DNA from: Acanthacorydalis orientalis
Taxonomy: Eukaryota > Arthropoda > Insecta > Megaloptera > Corydalidae
Direction: 5' to 3'
DNA length: 64,000 nt
NCBI GenBank assembly: GCA_034766995.1
Contig: CM068313.1
Span: forward strand, 13,751,512-13,815,511
Part shown: positions 35,831 through 46,922 of the stretch, in pieces
Numbering within the stretch: position 1 is the stretch's first letter
How the letters are laid out: each line of letters begins with the position of its first letter
Program-made: the position numbers and the translations under genes
Notes under the pieces: generated by a model
Databases searched by the model: none
What the model was told of the DNA's origin: nothing
The model's input: the letters and a program-made list of their open reading frames with translations, nothing else

Positions 35831-36054
35831 AATTTATCCACAAATAAATATATAACTAGTAATTAACGAATTCTCACGTTGGAAAACAAACGTAGATGTA
35901 GGTACGTTGTATTTATATTTATTTAATGGGAAATTTACGAACGGCATATTGTTTTAGCAATAAAGGCTGTTTTATTGTTTAGATATTAGTAAGACATCTA
36001 ATATTATTAACTGAGTGCCATATTTATTACTGCTTAAATAATGTTCAGATAATG

Positions 36055-36125
36055 AAAATGATTTACTTTCACAGATGAATTTTTTTCGCATTCTACAAGC
36101 CTCAAATTCATTTTTTTCTGACTAA
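36055..36125. repeat. Family A fragment, outer left arm
   Basis: atttactttcacagatgaat and tttttcgcattctacaagcc match the outer arm, followed by unrelated sequence. Confidence 0.55.
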
Positions 36126-36685
36126 CACTTCCAGTCCGGTGCCGTTTTAAAACTCTCTGTGCCGGTGCAGTGAACACAGTTTACCGCTAATGTTTTTCAT
36201 GAAAATTACTATTTATGAAGGAATAGACGGATTTTTAATCAGTTGGACAGAGAAGCCAATCCTTACACCAGTGATTAGTACCAATAGAACATGTATTTAA
36301 GAAAATAAAGAAATATAATTAAAAACAGGACTCTATTTCCTAACGACAAATGTCTGATGATCAGTAAACTGATATTTATCGAACAACGCATGTGTATCCA
36401 GGGTTGAGGTTGATTTTGAAATAAAAGAAAGAATTAAAACAATATTTGCGGTTTCTATCAGTATTTTTAAAAATTCATTGTTGACAGTACCGGATAATAG
36501 ATGATAATAACAAGGATTTTTTTATTAGTGTCCTGTGAATAACAGAAAGAAGGATATTTACAAACAAAAGCATACGGTCAGCTGAACTTACTAGACCGGA
36601 AAAGGAGAGTTGAAATGTTTAATAAAAAAATTGTCCCATTTAAAAAAAATGAATACTTATTGTTTTTGAAAAAAATGATTTAATA

Positions 36686-36990
36686 GGGTTTAGTGGCAAG
36701 TTGGAAACTGTTTCACAAATAATTGTTATTTCGCTCCACAAACCACAAACATTTTTTATAATTGAAAATGTTCATTGTTGGCTTAAAGTCGAAAAGTGTT
36801 TCAAAAATGACTTTTTCTCTGTTCTTACAGACCACAAAATCTTTATCTGATCAAACATTCTAATAAGTGAATAATAATCATATTTGATTGCTGTTTAGAT
36901 GCATTTCGACAACGATTTCATCATCTTTATGGCACTAAAATAAAGAAAAATCTTTTGATAGTGAATTTAGTCAGAAATTAAAAATTCCAT
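36686..36990. repeat. Two adjacent family A left arms
   Basis: The first (36686-36790) has atttcgctccacaaaccaca. The second (36792-36990) has tctgatcaaacattc, tgcatttcgacaacgatttc and atcatctttatggcactaaa. Both lie in the same orientation, so one is probably inserted beside or into the other. Confidence 0.6.
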
Positions 36991-37500
36991 GCGAAATTAC
37001 AACACAAACTCTTGCTTCTTGACTGTCTATTTCTTAAAATTTATATTTCTAAATTTGTATAAAAAAATCAACACTAATAGTAAACTGAAACGATTATGCT
37101 CACAACTTAATTTTTAAATGAATAACTAATCTGAAAAACTAGAAACGTTGACAAAAAAGTGAATCCAAATACCAAATCAATATTTGTAAATTCCGTTCTT
37201 TCTCGTCAAACATGAATTTAGAATAGACTTTTGTAATAAATATGGAATTAGAACTATTTGTTAATGAATCATCATTGTTGATTTGTAGATAAATATCTAT
37301 CATATTGTCATGTTATGTAAAATGGCATTGTTTACATGAATAAACTAGCATTTAGTTTTAGATTGCGTGCCAGAAATAAATGCAAGAACAGAATTAGATA
37401 ACGTGCGTGTGTGCGAATTCAATTCAAATGACTAAATCGTTTGTTCACGAATAACTGTCTGAATGAACACCTTTAAACACTTGATGTTAGTTGTAAGAAC

Positions 37501-37503
<3 letters not shown>

Positions 37504-37543
<40 letters not shown>
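37504..37543. repeat. (AT)n microsatellite
   Basis: 40 nt of AT at one border of the hAT relic. Confidence 0.95.
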
Positions 37544-37547
<4 letters not shown>

Positions 37548-37549
37548 GT

Positions 37550-38597
37550 TGCCAGATTTCAGAAAACAAAATATGGGACATAGGTGTTAAAAAAATCCAA
37601 TTCCAAACCTTCAAACAATTTTACTAAATGACATAATGTAGGAACATTATAATAATTAGGTGCAGTTCAGGCTTTATATTTAGCACTACTTTTATCATTT
37701 TCTAACAAAACTGGATCGTCTGTTACAAGTTTACAGAGATCTTCACAAGAGATATTGATGTTAACTAAACACTGTAAAGTTGCTTCCACTATTGTCACGT
37801 CCATTTTACTTCTCTCATCTCTCCATCGAATTAACATTAGCGAAAAAATTTATTCAACATGTGAGCATTGTGAGCAGGAATGCTGAACAAGTATTCACAA
37901 AATTTGAGGAACCAGAATATTGTTCTTTACATTTAATTTGTTTTAACATAGTTGTCCATTTTTTATGGAAAAATTTTTCGTGCGACTTCTCATTCTTGTT
38001 TTCTTCTTCAAAAAATTTTCTGAGAAATATTATCTGATCAAATAATTCTTTGCCGTTGATGTTTTTTTTTGTTTTTCAATAAGTACAGGTACTCTTAATT
38101 TGTTCCCAATATGGAATTTCTTTTAAAGCTGTCCACATAACTCAAGCGGAGTTATCCATTTCTGCAAATAATTGTAACATGTGTCTTAAAAATTTTCTAT
38201 TTATTTTTCATTTAAAAAATCATCTTTCATTGTTTCTGAAATTTAAATTTCATCAAGAACTGTCTTCAAATGTCAACAGCTCTTGCTTTTATTAATTCTA
38301 TAGTTTTTTGTAAGATACTCAGTACTTCTATAATATTTATTTTTCTTCCTTCAATTTTTTTTATTAAAAATACATTGCATACTTTATAATAAGTTACTCA
38401 ATGAGGTGTTACAGAAGTCCATCAAAAATTTTGGTGGTTTTTTATCCGAATTAAAAAAGTATTATGTGCCTCAACTAAATGTATAATTCTTCTTTTGCAA
38501 TTCGTAATGAGAGTCAGCGAGTTTTATAATTTTCTCTTTTCATTAAAATATGGTATATAGGCTGTCCCTTCAAATACAATATGGGACGTCTTGAAAG

Positions 38598-38600
<3 letters not shown>
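37550..38600 (-). pseudogene. hAT-type transposase relic
   Basis: In the complement of about 37850-37680 there is IRWRDERSKMDVTIVEATLQ, then a block with ISCEDLCKLVTDDP and ENDKSSAKYKA. This resembles the C-terminal dimerisation region of hAT-like transposases (FSxMxxxWxDERNRM...V...L). The wider segment is broken by stops. Both borders carry aatatgggac (about 37570 and 38580, same orientation), flanked by AT microsatellites. There is no intact frame. The family call is tentative. Confidence 0.45.

Positions 38601-38641
<41 letters not shown>
38601..38641. repeat. (AT)n microsatellite
   Basis: 41 nt of AT at the other border of the hAT relic. Confidence 0.95.
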
Positions 38642-38642
<1 letters not shown>

Positions 38643-39136
38643 CAGTTGTAAGATTCTAAATTATCTTGTTTTCTTCTTTCAATTTCTTGTTTTTTCTTTA
38701 CTCAAAAACAGATATTATTTTTAAAGCAAATCTACCTAAACATGTAACAAACTATACTTAATGTTGAATTAGACTATTATAATTTTAGCCATAAAAGATT
38801 CTAAAAAAAAGTATAATATAATCGACATTTAACCTAGTAATAAATGTTCACTATATATTTATAAAAAATATTCTATTTTAATAGATTTTCCTTTTATAAC
38901 TTATTATCTCTACATTTAATTGTTTACAAAATTTTTAATACAGATTAGGAAACAAATGTTAACATACGATTTGGGAAAACTCATTCATTTTTTATTTATT
39001 AATAAAATATTTACAATAGAAAAAAAAGCGTTTCACACGCGAAATTTTACTTATTGTATAAACTACAGATCATTTTCTGGTCAAAAGTGTTTAATAAACT
39101 AATTAGATTTTTCTGAATCTTTAAGTATATTATCCA

Positions 39137-39185
39137 AAAAAAATGATCATTAATCAATTATTGAATAATTTTGTGAGGTTATGGT
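39137..39185. repeat. Family A fragment
   Basis: atgatcattaatcaattatt followed by gaataattttgtgaggttat resembles the middle of the right arm. Confidence 0.4.
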
Positions 39186-39309
39186 CACCATATTTGCTGT
39201 TTAACGAAATGGAGAATACTAAATGATCACGCGATTATACAGATAGATCATATATCAATTCCCAATTAGATTTTGAAATCAAAATTATGAATTTAATAAA
39301 AAAGATACA

Positions 39310-39456
39310 CAGTACTGCGTTATAGCTTCATGGCCCAGGTAAATTTGAATTAGGCGGCCCCATGTGCAGTCTTGTACTACAGTAATGAGTTATAAAAGAT
39401 CGGTTTGGGCCCTCCCTGTAGATGACCCATTTTTGCCCATAAGATAATGCGCCACT
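39310..39456 (-). mobile_element. hAT-like terminal fragment
   Basis: On the minus strand it starts cagtggcgcattatcttatg and runs through a GC-richer stretch with ggccgcctaattcaaat. CAGTGGCG-type starts are common in hAT elements. The far end near 39310 is not a clear complement, so this is probably a fragment. Confidence 0.35.
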
Positions 39457-39698
39457 GAAAATACATCGATCATTAACACATCACGAATTATCAATCAATG
39501 ATGTGTTAGTAAATTGAATTTTAAACCAAGTCAGAGAAATAACAATCAAAATCAAAATAAATAAACAAAACTGAGTGTCGGTTTAGAATAAATCAACCAT
39601 CGACTTTCATAAAAATGAATTTGATTATTGATTTTATTTCTTGATTTTTTTATATAATTAAAATATACGGTAAAATAATTAAATAAAATTAATTCACT

Positions 39699-39701
<3 letters not shown>

Positions 39702-39780
<79 letters not shown>

Positions 39781-39798
39781 AACACACACACACACACA
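39702..39798. repeat. (AT)n then (AC)n microsatellite
   Basis: About 75 nt of AT and a 17-nt AC tract; false minus-strand frame. Confidence 0.95.
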
Positions 39799-40251
39799 AA
39801 TTGTTTATTTTTTTAATCGATGGCGCCTGAAACCAGTCGTTGACCCGAAAAATATTGAATTAATTATTGTAAGGGGGCACGTCGCGACCAGCGATGGGTG
39901 TGTCTGATACGTCAAAGCATAGATCAGCCGATCTACCACTACCAGATTTAGCAGACTGTTACTAGATCAATGCACGTCACAATGTTGTCGATTCGATCGT
40001 ACGATGGGCTCGTTATACGCAGACAGGAAATTTTCAAATACGTATTAATATTTAAATTATATAAAGTTGACAAGTAAACTCGTATTTACAAACAGATTCG
40101 TGTGACTAGACGATTGCCTCGAGCTGCAAAGATTGTGTCCTGTGAGAAATAAAGTTTTTAGCAGCTCTTTCATAACGTTCTCAGAATCCAGTTATATAGT
40201 TTTATAGACTTTTTTTATATTCGTCGGATGATTTTACATACTGTGAATTTG

Positions 40252-40253
<2 letters not shown>

Positions 40254-40313
<60 letters not shown>
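40254..40313. repeat. (AT)n microsatellite
   Basis: 60 nt of AT with one g interruption. Confidence 0.95.
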
Positions 40314-40494
40314 TAAAAGGATGCATACTTGTGCATAACCCTTGTTATTTATAACAACGTAAAATAACTTCAGTTTACACTTTTAGAAAAGGTATTTGGT
40401 TTTTCAATCTAATTTTATTCCTTACTCATTTTTGTTTAATATATATATATATATTTATATATATACAAAAAATTTTGATTATTTATCTAGATTT

Positions 40495-40705
40495 CAACGC
40501 AATTACTGAAAAGTGATTTGTAATTTTATCAAATCAAAAAATGTTCAATAAATCATTATTGATAATAGTCTGTATTTTTTCATTCAGAAGATGATGGAAT
40601 CATTATCGAAATTCATATAAGTAACAATCAAAGATAATCAATAATGATTTCTTGAACATTTTTGTGATTTGCAGGACGAAAGAAGATTTCATTTATACAA
40701 ATTAA
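40495..40705. repeat. Family A copy, outer ends missing
   Basis: aaaaaatgttcaataaatca, a shortened centre with cattcagaagatgatggaat, then atttcttgaacatttttgtg and atttgcaggacgaaagaaga. Confidence 0.7.
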
Positions 40706-40879
40706 TTGCCATTTACTTTGAGAGTGAAAATATTTTTTATGTATACCTGAACATTTATCAGAATATATAAATGCCACAAGTGAAATTCTTCAATTTTTGT
40801 CGAGAGTTTCTTCAAAAAAGAGCGATATCTCTTTCAAATAAATCATTGTCAAAGGATTTATTGGAAAAAATGCTTTAGC

Positions 40880-41173
40880 TCAACATTTTTTTTTGATCAA
40901 ATATATTCAATAAATAATTATTGATTATTTTTTATGTGTATATTTTGAAAGCGATGCCATCATGTTCAAAGTACGAAAGTATTTAAAAATTTAGACAGAT
41001 TTTCTGTACCTTGGTGATTTGAATATGATAGCATGGCTTTCGAAATGCACATAAGCAACGGTCAAAAATGATTAAATAACGATTTATTGAAAGTTTTTAT
41101 TTTTTATGTGGTTTGTAGTGTGAAAAAAGAATTCAATTTTGAAAGTAAATTCAGCCACAGTGTCAGAACTGTA
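40880..41173. repeat. Family A palindromic MITE, reference copy
   Basis: This copy shows the family best. The left arm carries ttgatcaaatatattcaata, attttgaaagcgatgccatc and atgttcaaagtacg. After a short centre, the right arm mirrors it: tgatttgaatatgatagcat, ggctttcgaaatgcacataa, ttattgaaagttttt, atgtggtttgtagtgtgaaa, tgaaagtaaattcagccaca and gtgtcagaactgta. Across copies the ends read TA-CAGTTCTGACACTGTGGC and its complement, flanked by TA, as in Tc1/mariner-type MITEs. The arms are about 150-190 nt with almost no spacer, so the element folds on itself. No copy encodes protein. About 28 full or partial copies lie in the window. Confidence 0.85.
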
Positions 41174-41472
41174 GTATGACAAAAAGTAAGTCCCTAGTTT
41201 CGACTAAACTGAAGGAACTAATACAGCATAGAAGCCCCACAACACTTTCTCGATTATACTTTAAGTATTTCATTATTTATTGCAAGTATTATCTGCCCTT
41301 CAAGCGATATTAACTATTAAAATATTCTGTAATTCTATGTATTAATGTTTGATATCGATATGTTCAGTAAAAAATATACTTGTCAATTTCCCATTTATAT
41401 TTTAAACCCCCTCGTATACGTAATATTTTTAATTTTTTTATATAAAAATCATATTATAATTATATGTTTTAG

Positions 41473-41690
41473 ATCAGTGTGATTATTGATGCGTTGTCAT
41501 GATGATCTTCGCTCTTTTATATCACTTGGGTTTCTGTTCTCCACTAATAGTTCCGATTGTATGGCATTTTCAAGTAGATATTAAAGACTCAGAGAGAATA
41601 TTAAAGACAGTTTCTAGTATCAAAATGAAGGTGGCACACGTGCCAAAACTAGTAATGGAGAACGGAATCTCAAGTGAACACATTTTTTTA
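41473..41690. repeat. Family B palindromic repeat, both arms
   Basis: The left arm gattattgatgcgttgtcat and tctgttctccactaatagtt mirrors the right arm ggtggcacacgtgccaaaac and tagtaatggagaacggaatc. An open frame in it is repeat-derived. Confidence 0.7.
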
Positions 41691-41924
41691 TACACTTGTC
41701 CTTTTGATAATTTTATTTATACAAGTTTTTAATCTAAATCCACCGCTGGGTGTAATTTAAAAATTCTGTTTAATTAAAAAAATGTCATTAATATTAATTT
41801 ATCTCTTCATTATCAAGTTATTTTTTATAAATTGTCGTAAGAAAGAAACAGAACAAGGAATTAAATAACACTGATATCAATCGTTCGAATATACCAGTCT
41901 GACATTTCGATTCCGAATCGAGCA

Positions 41925-42195
41925 TTGGTGTCGATTTATATCGCGTACAAAAGATTAAGCCGTTGTCGCGGCGACGGTGATTGTACCTGTAATTATTTCG
42001 CACCGGTTTGTAATGTTTGCATATTTGATCTTTGTGTGTGTTTTGCGTATCGTTATCTTAAAATCAAACGGCAGTTTCCACTATTGGGACTACTGGCGCA
42101 TTCAAGGATACTGTATTTGGATTACTGATTTTTTTTATGTACTCAAAAGGCGACAATTGAATAATCTGACAGGTAAATATCAACATGGATCATAA
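41925..42195 (+). pseudogene. Possible cytochrome P450 N-terminal fragment
   Basis: An ATG at about 42014 opens MFAYLIFVCVLRIVILKSNG and continues SFHYWDYWRIQGYCIWITDF. The order (hydrophobic anchor, YW pair, short linker, R-I-G, then a DF pair) vaguely recalls the start of insect CYP6-type P450s. The proline-rich hinge is missing and there is no downstream P450 exon, so at best it is a decayed fragment and it may be chance. Confidence 0.2.
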
Positions 42196-42966
42196 ATATC
42201 ATTATCTACGACTCAATAGTTTATGTAATATATACTTGTTCTAAAAAATATTCATTGAAGATTTTTAATCACGTTTATACAATGTTCTCTTATAATTTGA
42301 TTTTTATTGTAGTAGAAGTAGTTTTGATACTTTTTTAAATTATTGTTGTTATGAGATTGGGCTTGATGAATTTATTTTTTATACTTAAACAGTTTTTTTC
42401 TTTCACAATCAGCATTTATTAATTAATGACTACTACGTTACATTCAAGATTCGATTGCGAAAATTGAAATATTTACTATAAATGACAACTATTTGTACTT
42501 AATAATGTATGAAACATTTATAAAAATATTAAAAGTTGATAAATCTTTATGACTGTAGTACATTTTATTCTGAAGCTATATATATAAAATTTAAGAGATT
42601 ATCCATATCATTTAAAAAAAAATAGAATTCTCAATAGTTTCTTACACATGTTCTATTGAAAAAATATCACATTATTGAATATAATAGCAAAAAATAATTA
42701 AAACCTAAAAATTGTTCAAATTTTTTGCATGTGTAGATTGTGAACAGATAGAAGTTTGTGTAATTTTTATTAATATTCCCTGTATCGTTTTAGAGGAATT
42801 AATTATAATTCTGAGAAATATGTCTTATTATGAAGTTGTAAAAATGTGGCAACATCAAACATAGTTGCGAACAAAAATATTACAGAGTACTATAACATGT
42901 AAATCACACTTTGTCACCCACACTTGATTTATATAATTTTTAACTTGCTTCTTTTATAGTGAGTAA

Positions 42967-43002
42967 AACTGTCAACTTATGAATAATCATAAGTTGACAG
43001 TT
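42967..43002. repeat. Perfect 16-bp hairpin with 4-nt loop
   Basis: aactgtcaacttatga and its exact complement are separated by ataa. Outside it, gtgag and ctcac could pair with a bulge. It is too short for a typical miRNA precursor and may be a recent templated insertion. Confidence 0.85.
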
Positions 43003-43965
43003 ATGTCTGAACTTTCTCACATTTAGAGAAATCATTGAAAATTGAAACTAATAAGACTAAACTAACATAATTTTCATAAATATAATAATTTTTTACGTGT
43101 TTTATTCACTTTTAACCTTTTATTTATTGCCAGGACTTTCAAGTCTTACAATCAATAATTCATCATTCACTTTCTCGGTACTTCAATGTCAGAAATAAAA
43201 AAAATCGTTTTAATTTTACATTTTTGCTACTTTTACAATTGACATTTTTTTAAAAAAATATTTTACATTTTGTTGCGCTTATATTTTCAAATGTTATTAT
43301 TTTTCATAATAAAAATTACATTTTTCTCTTTTTGCGTTTTACTTAATTCAATACGCAAAGCTTTAAATAAAATTAATTAATTTCTCACAATTAATAACCA
43401 TGTAAATATAAAAAAAATATTTAGTTAAATTGAAACCAAAGATATTTCTTATTCGAACGTACTTTGTTGATAAGTAATAATATTAATAAATTTAGTTAAA
43501 AAAAATCATTAGAAACAAAGAAATCGTATTTACATTTACCGGAATATAATATATGTGCTTAAAAAACTTCTTTTACTGTTTATAAATGGCATATAATCAT
43601 GAATATCAAATTTAGGATACTTTTATTCGATGTCGTATCTCTAATATTTTCTATAAAATCTTATTCAAAAATAAATGTCATTCATATTTATATGCATTAC
43701 TATAATTCGTATATTTTAGAAATCTTTCAATAATCATTTACATTATTTACAACAGTAAATTAAAATAATGATAATAATATAAAACAAACATTAAAATAAC
43801 TTTCAATTTTATTTTAATTTGTATAATTAATGACTCTACGATGTGGAAAGTAAACAACATGAGTCTCTTTAACTTGAAACATAATCAAGAAGTGTAGGTG
43901 ATAACATATTTCATTTGTGGGCGTTTTAATAAGGGGTGAATTCATTATATATACATACACACATG

Positions 43966-43966
<1 letters not shown>

Positions 43967-44006
<40 letters not shown>
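43967..44006. repeat. (AT)n microsatellite
   Basis: 40 nt of AT. Confidence 0.95.
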
Positions 44007-44008
<2 letters not shown>

Positions 44009-44670
44009 CATATGTTATCAACAGAAATATTGATCACGTAGGAGGATAAAATAGAAAAGTTTTGTCAGATTATAATATTGTGAAAAGAAAATTATTAAAA
44101 AAAATGAAACACAAAAGCCAGAATAAATGGAAAACTGTTCATGAATATATGTGTAAAATAATATGTATGTGGGTTGTTTTCAAAATATTAGAATAAACAG
44201 GATATTTTCAATTTTAAAATATGGTTAGTAAATATATATGTGTATATACATATACATCCATGTAAATAATCCTATCAAGAAAACAAAAAAAGGCACAAAA
44301 ATCGAACAATTCCCAAATATATCGAATAATTAAATAAGAAATAGACTCCAAAAATTCTTCACTTCTGTATTTTTATTATTAAATAACAATTGTTAAGTGC
44401 ATGATAATAGAACAGACAGCGTACTGAACATTTGTTTCCCAGCATTAACAATTAAAAAATACAAGTATCGAATCAAATTTTCACTCAATTTTTCATACCG
44501 TATTTTTTTCCTGAATAAATATATGTAATAATTTAGTGTTAATTATTGTCTCAATATATTTTTGCACTACCGTAAAATTCGTTTCCATATATAAAATATA
44601 ATATTACGTGTAAAAATTAAATCTGTGCTTTTAAATTGAATCAGTCATATTTCTGTTTTAAATTAAAATA

Positions 44671-45115
44671 TTAGGCTGGTAGAAAAATAATTGCGGTATA
44701 TGATCTTCAAACTCACATTTTTATCTTTTTTGATTTTCCTAGCTGTTTTAAGTGGCTCAGAGCTGCTGGATGACTAATGCTTAATTTTTGTGCAAGGTCT
44801 AGAATGTTGTGCGTGGTTCTGATTCAACTAACGCCTTCAGTTAGTCATTATGAAATGAAGAAGGACGTCCGCAACCTTCTTCATCTTCAAGACTCTTGTC
44901 CCCAGTATGAAATTTTTAGAACCACCATTGCACCGTACAGTACCTTCCGTTCCTTAACAGTACCCACACAAAAGCATCGTTTAGTTTACGAGCAGTTTCT
45001 GCTGTTTAACCACTCGATTTCAACTTATACAAAAAATTGTTCATATTTGCTTTTTCCATCTTTAATTCAATAGCCCAATTTGAAGTAAAATTAATACTAA
45101 AACTAAAGTCGATAG
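44671..45115 (-). mobile_element. Mariner remnant, minus strand, one end missing
   Basis: It starts with ttaggctggtagaaaaataa. The complement strand then gives the same transposase N-terminal region as at 33.2 kb, including the hsxGRP linker and second helix-turn-helix, up to the start of the gene near 45065. The second terminal repeat is not recognisable. A plus-strand open frame here is a shadow. Confidence 0.75.
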
Positions 45116-45254
45116 TAGTTTGTTATAATATTTATAATTTTACTTATATTTTTATATTTTCATATTTTATCATAAAATATTTCATCTTTGAGAGAAATAG
45201 TTTATATAAGAAGCTATTGAGAGTTATTACTTTTTACAACTGAATTTCAAGAAA

Positions 45255-45550
45255 ACCATAAGAATGATTTCCTTATCAGAAATGTTCAATAGTTTATTAT
45301 TAATCATTTTTGATTATTTGTTATTCCCGTTGCGATCGGGATGTATTATCCTCACAGTGATAAAGTACAGAAAATTTCAGACGAATTTTTGAATGTCTTT
45401 CGATTGTATTTTCATTTAAGTATGCATGGTCAAAAATTAGAAATGATTAATAATTAATTATTGAAAATGTTTGATCAAGAAAATATACGGATTATGAGTG
45501 AGAATTTCAATTTTAAAATTGATTTTAACCACAGTGCCAAAAACTATACT
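45255..45550. repeat. Family A copy, both arms
   Basis: ccttatcagaaatgttcaat and gatcgggatgtattatcctc to the right end accacagtgccaaaaac. It lies 140 nt right of the mariner remnant. Confidence 0.7.
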
Positions 45551-45869
45551 TCCGTTGAAATTATGCTATATGATTTGAATAGTTTTGGATGTCATTTTTT
45601 ATTCAGGATGCGATTAAGTTAAAAAAATTAAAAATGAAACAAAAATCAATAAAAATATGGTAAAAATGACTAAATCGAACACAGTGGAATAACTGTCAAT
45701 ATTTAAATACAACAATACAATAATAGATACTTAACACTTTTGAGTTTAAAAAAAATAAACTGAAAAAATACCTAATTAATAGAACAAAAGAATTGAAATT
45801 AAAAAATAATTAGGTCTTGCATAAATAAATCCTTTTTCCACGTCTCCGTTATTTGTTGAAAATAAAAAT

Positions 45870-45985
45870 GATTTTGCTTATAAAAATGTTCAATAACTTC
45901 TTATACGTGTAGTTCTTTTTTGATTGTTTGTACGTATTTCGATGGTCACTCTATCATCATAAAAACGTCAATGTACAGAAAAATC
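45870..45985. repeat. Family A fragment, left arm
   Basis: tataaaaatgttcaataact, then gtatttcgatggtcactcta and tgtacagaaaaatc. Confidence 0.6.
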
Positions 45986-46527
45986 AGTAATTAGGTCTTG
46001 ATTTCATTTGTAATTCTTATATCTAGCATTCCAATAGAACAAATATTAGCTTTTCTGTGAAAGATTTCACTAGACAATAAGTAGAAAAATAAGAAATGAG
46101 AATAATATAAATTCTTTCCATAAAATTGTTCATAACAGAATATAATTCGAACAAAAACAATAATAAATTATAAACAAACAGAGTACATAACTATGAGGCA
46201 TAGCTCATCTAACATTTTTGTAAATCGTTTCTTGGATGGATTTAAATGTAAATTAAACACTTTTCTGAAGTAGAAAGAGATAGAGGCGTGTTCTGTACAT
46301 TTTTATAAGTATTCAGAAATAAAATAACAAATGTCATACTTTGTTCATTTTCATTACAGTCTATTTTATTATAGAAGAATGAGACAATTTTGAATATTAA
46401 ATGTTATTTTATCCAGTACATTTATTGGAAATGTTAAAATGGTGTCGTATTTTTAAAACCTTATGATTCTTAAGTAAAATATTAGATTAGTTAACCTTAA
46501 ACTTAATACGAAGTACACAAATTATTT

Positions 46528-46800
46528 TTCATTCACTTCACAAACCATAAAAAGTTCCTGATTAGAAATATTCGATTTATTTGAATGGCGATGCCTTCAT
46601 ATTTAGAGCAGTAAGGTACATAAGATGATACTATCGCTATCGAAATTTGCAATAAATATGCAAAAAATGCATTTGAGCAACAATCAGAAAAAAATAAAAG
46701 CAATTACTGAACATTTTTAATCATAAATTTTTTATAGTTTTCGATCTGAGTGAACTATTCATTTGAGAAAGTGAATTTAGCCACAGTATTAGAATTGTAT
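46528..46800. repeat. Family A copy, both arms
   Basis: acttcacaaaccataaaaag, gaatggcgatgccttcatat, actatcgctatcgaaatttg, then gaaagtgaatttagccacag. Confidence 0.75.
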
Positions 46801-46814
46801 TAAAACAATATATT

Positions 46815-46865
46815 TTTAATACCAGAGGGCTTCGCCCACGCTTGTATCACGTATATTCACTCAAC

Positions 46866-46866
<1 letters not shown>
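46815..46866. repeat. Family C fragment (ccagagggcttcgccc)
   Basis: aataccagagggcttcgccc, then acgcttgtatcacg. It resembles the segment at 49.51 kb and, inverted, at 56.94 kb. It could be the end of a non-LTR or Helitron-like element; the class is not known. Confidence 0.4.
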
Positions 46867-46906
<40 letters not shown>

Positions 46907-46922
46907 TACACATATATACATA
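46866..46922. repeat. (AT)n microsatellite
   Basis: AT array ending in catata units, directly after the gggcttcgccc motif. Confidence 0.95.

Larger units (their letters stand above)
34722..37503. other. No gene seen
   Basis: Apart from the CG-richer patch and family A arms, AT-rich sequence only. Confidence 0.45.
38642..40494. other. No gene seen
   Basis: The hAT-like end at 39.4 kb, two long AT arrays, and a short CG-richer stretch (about 39868-40020) with no coding signal. Confidence 0.45.
42196..44670. other. No gene seen
   Basis: Extremely AT-rich; only the hairpin at 42.97 kb and an AT array stand out. Confidence 0.5.

Noticed and set aside
41818..42003. Minus-strand 61-codon frame opposite the P450-like fragment
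   Set aside because: Random-looking composition and no motif.
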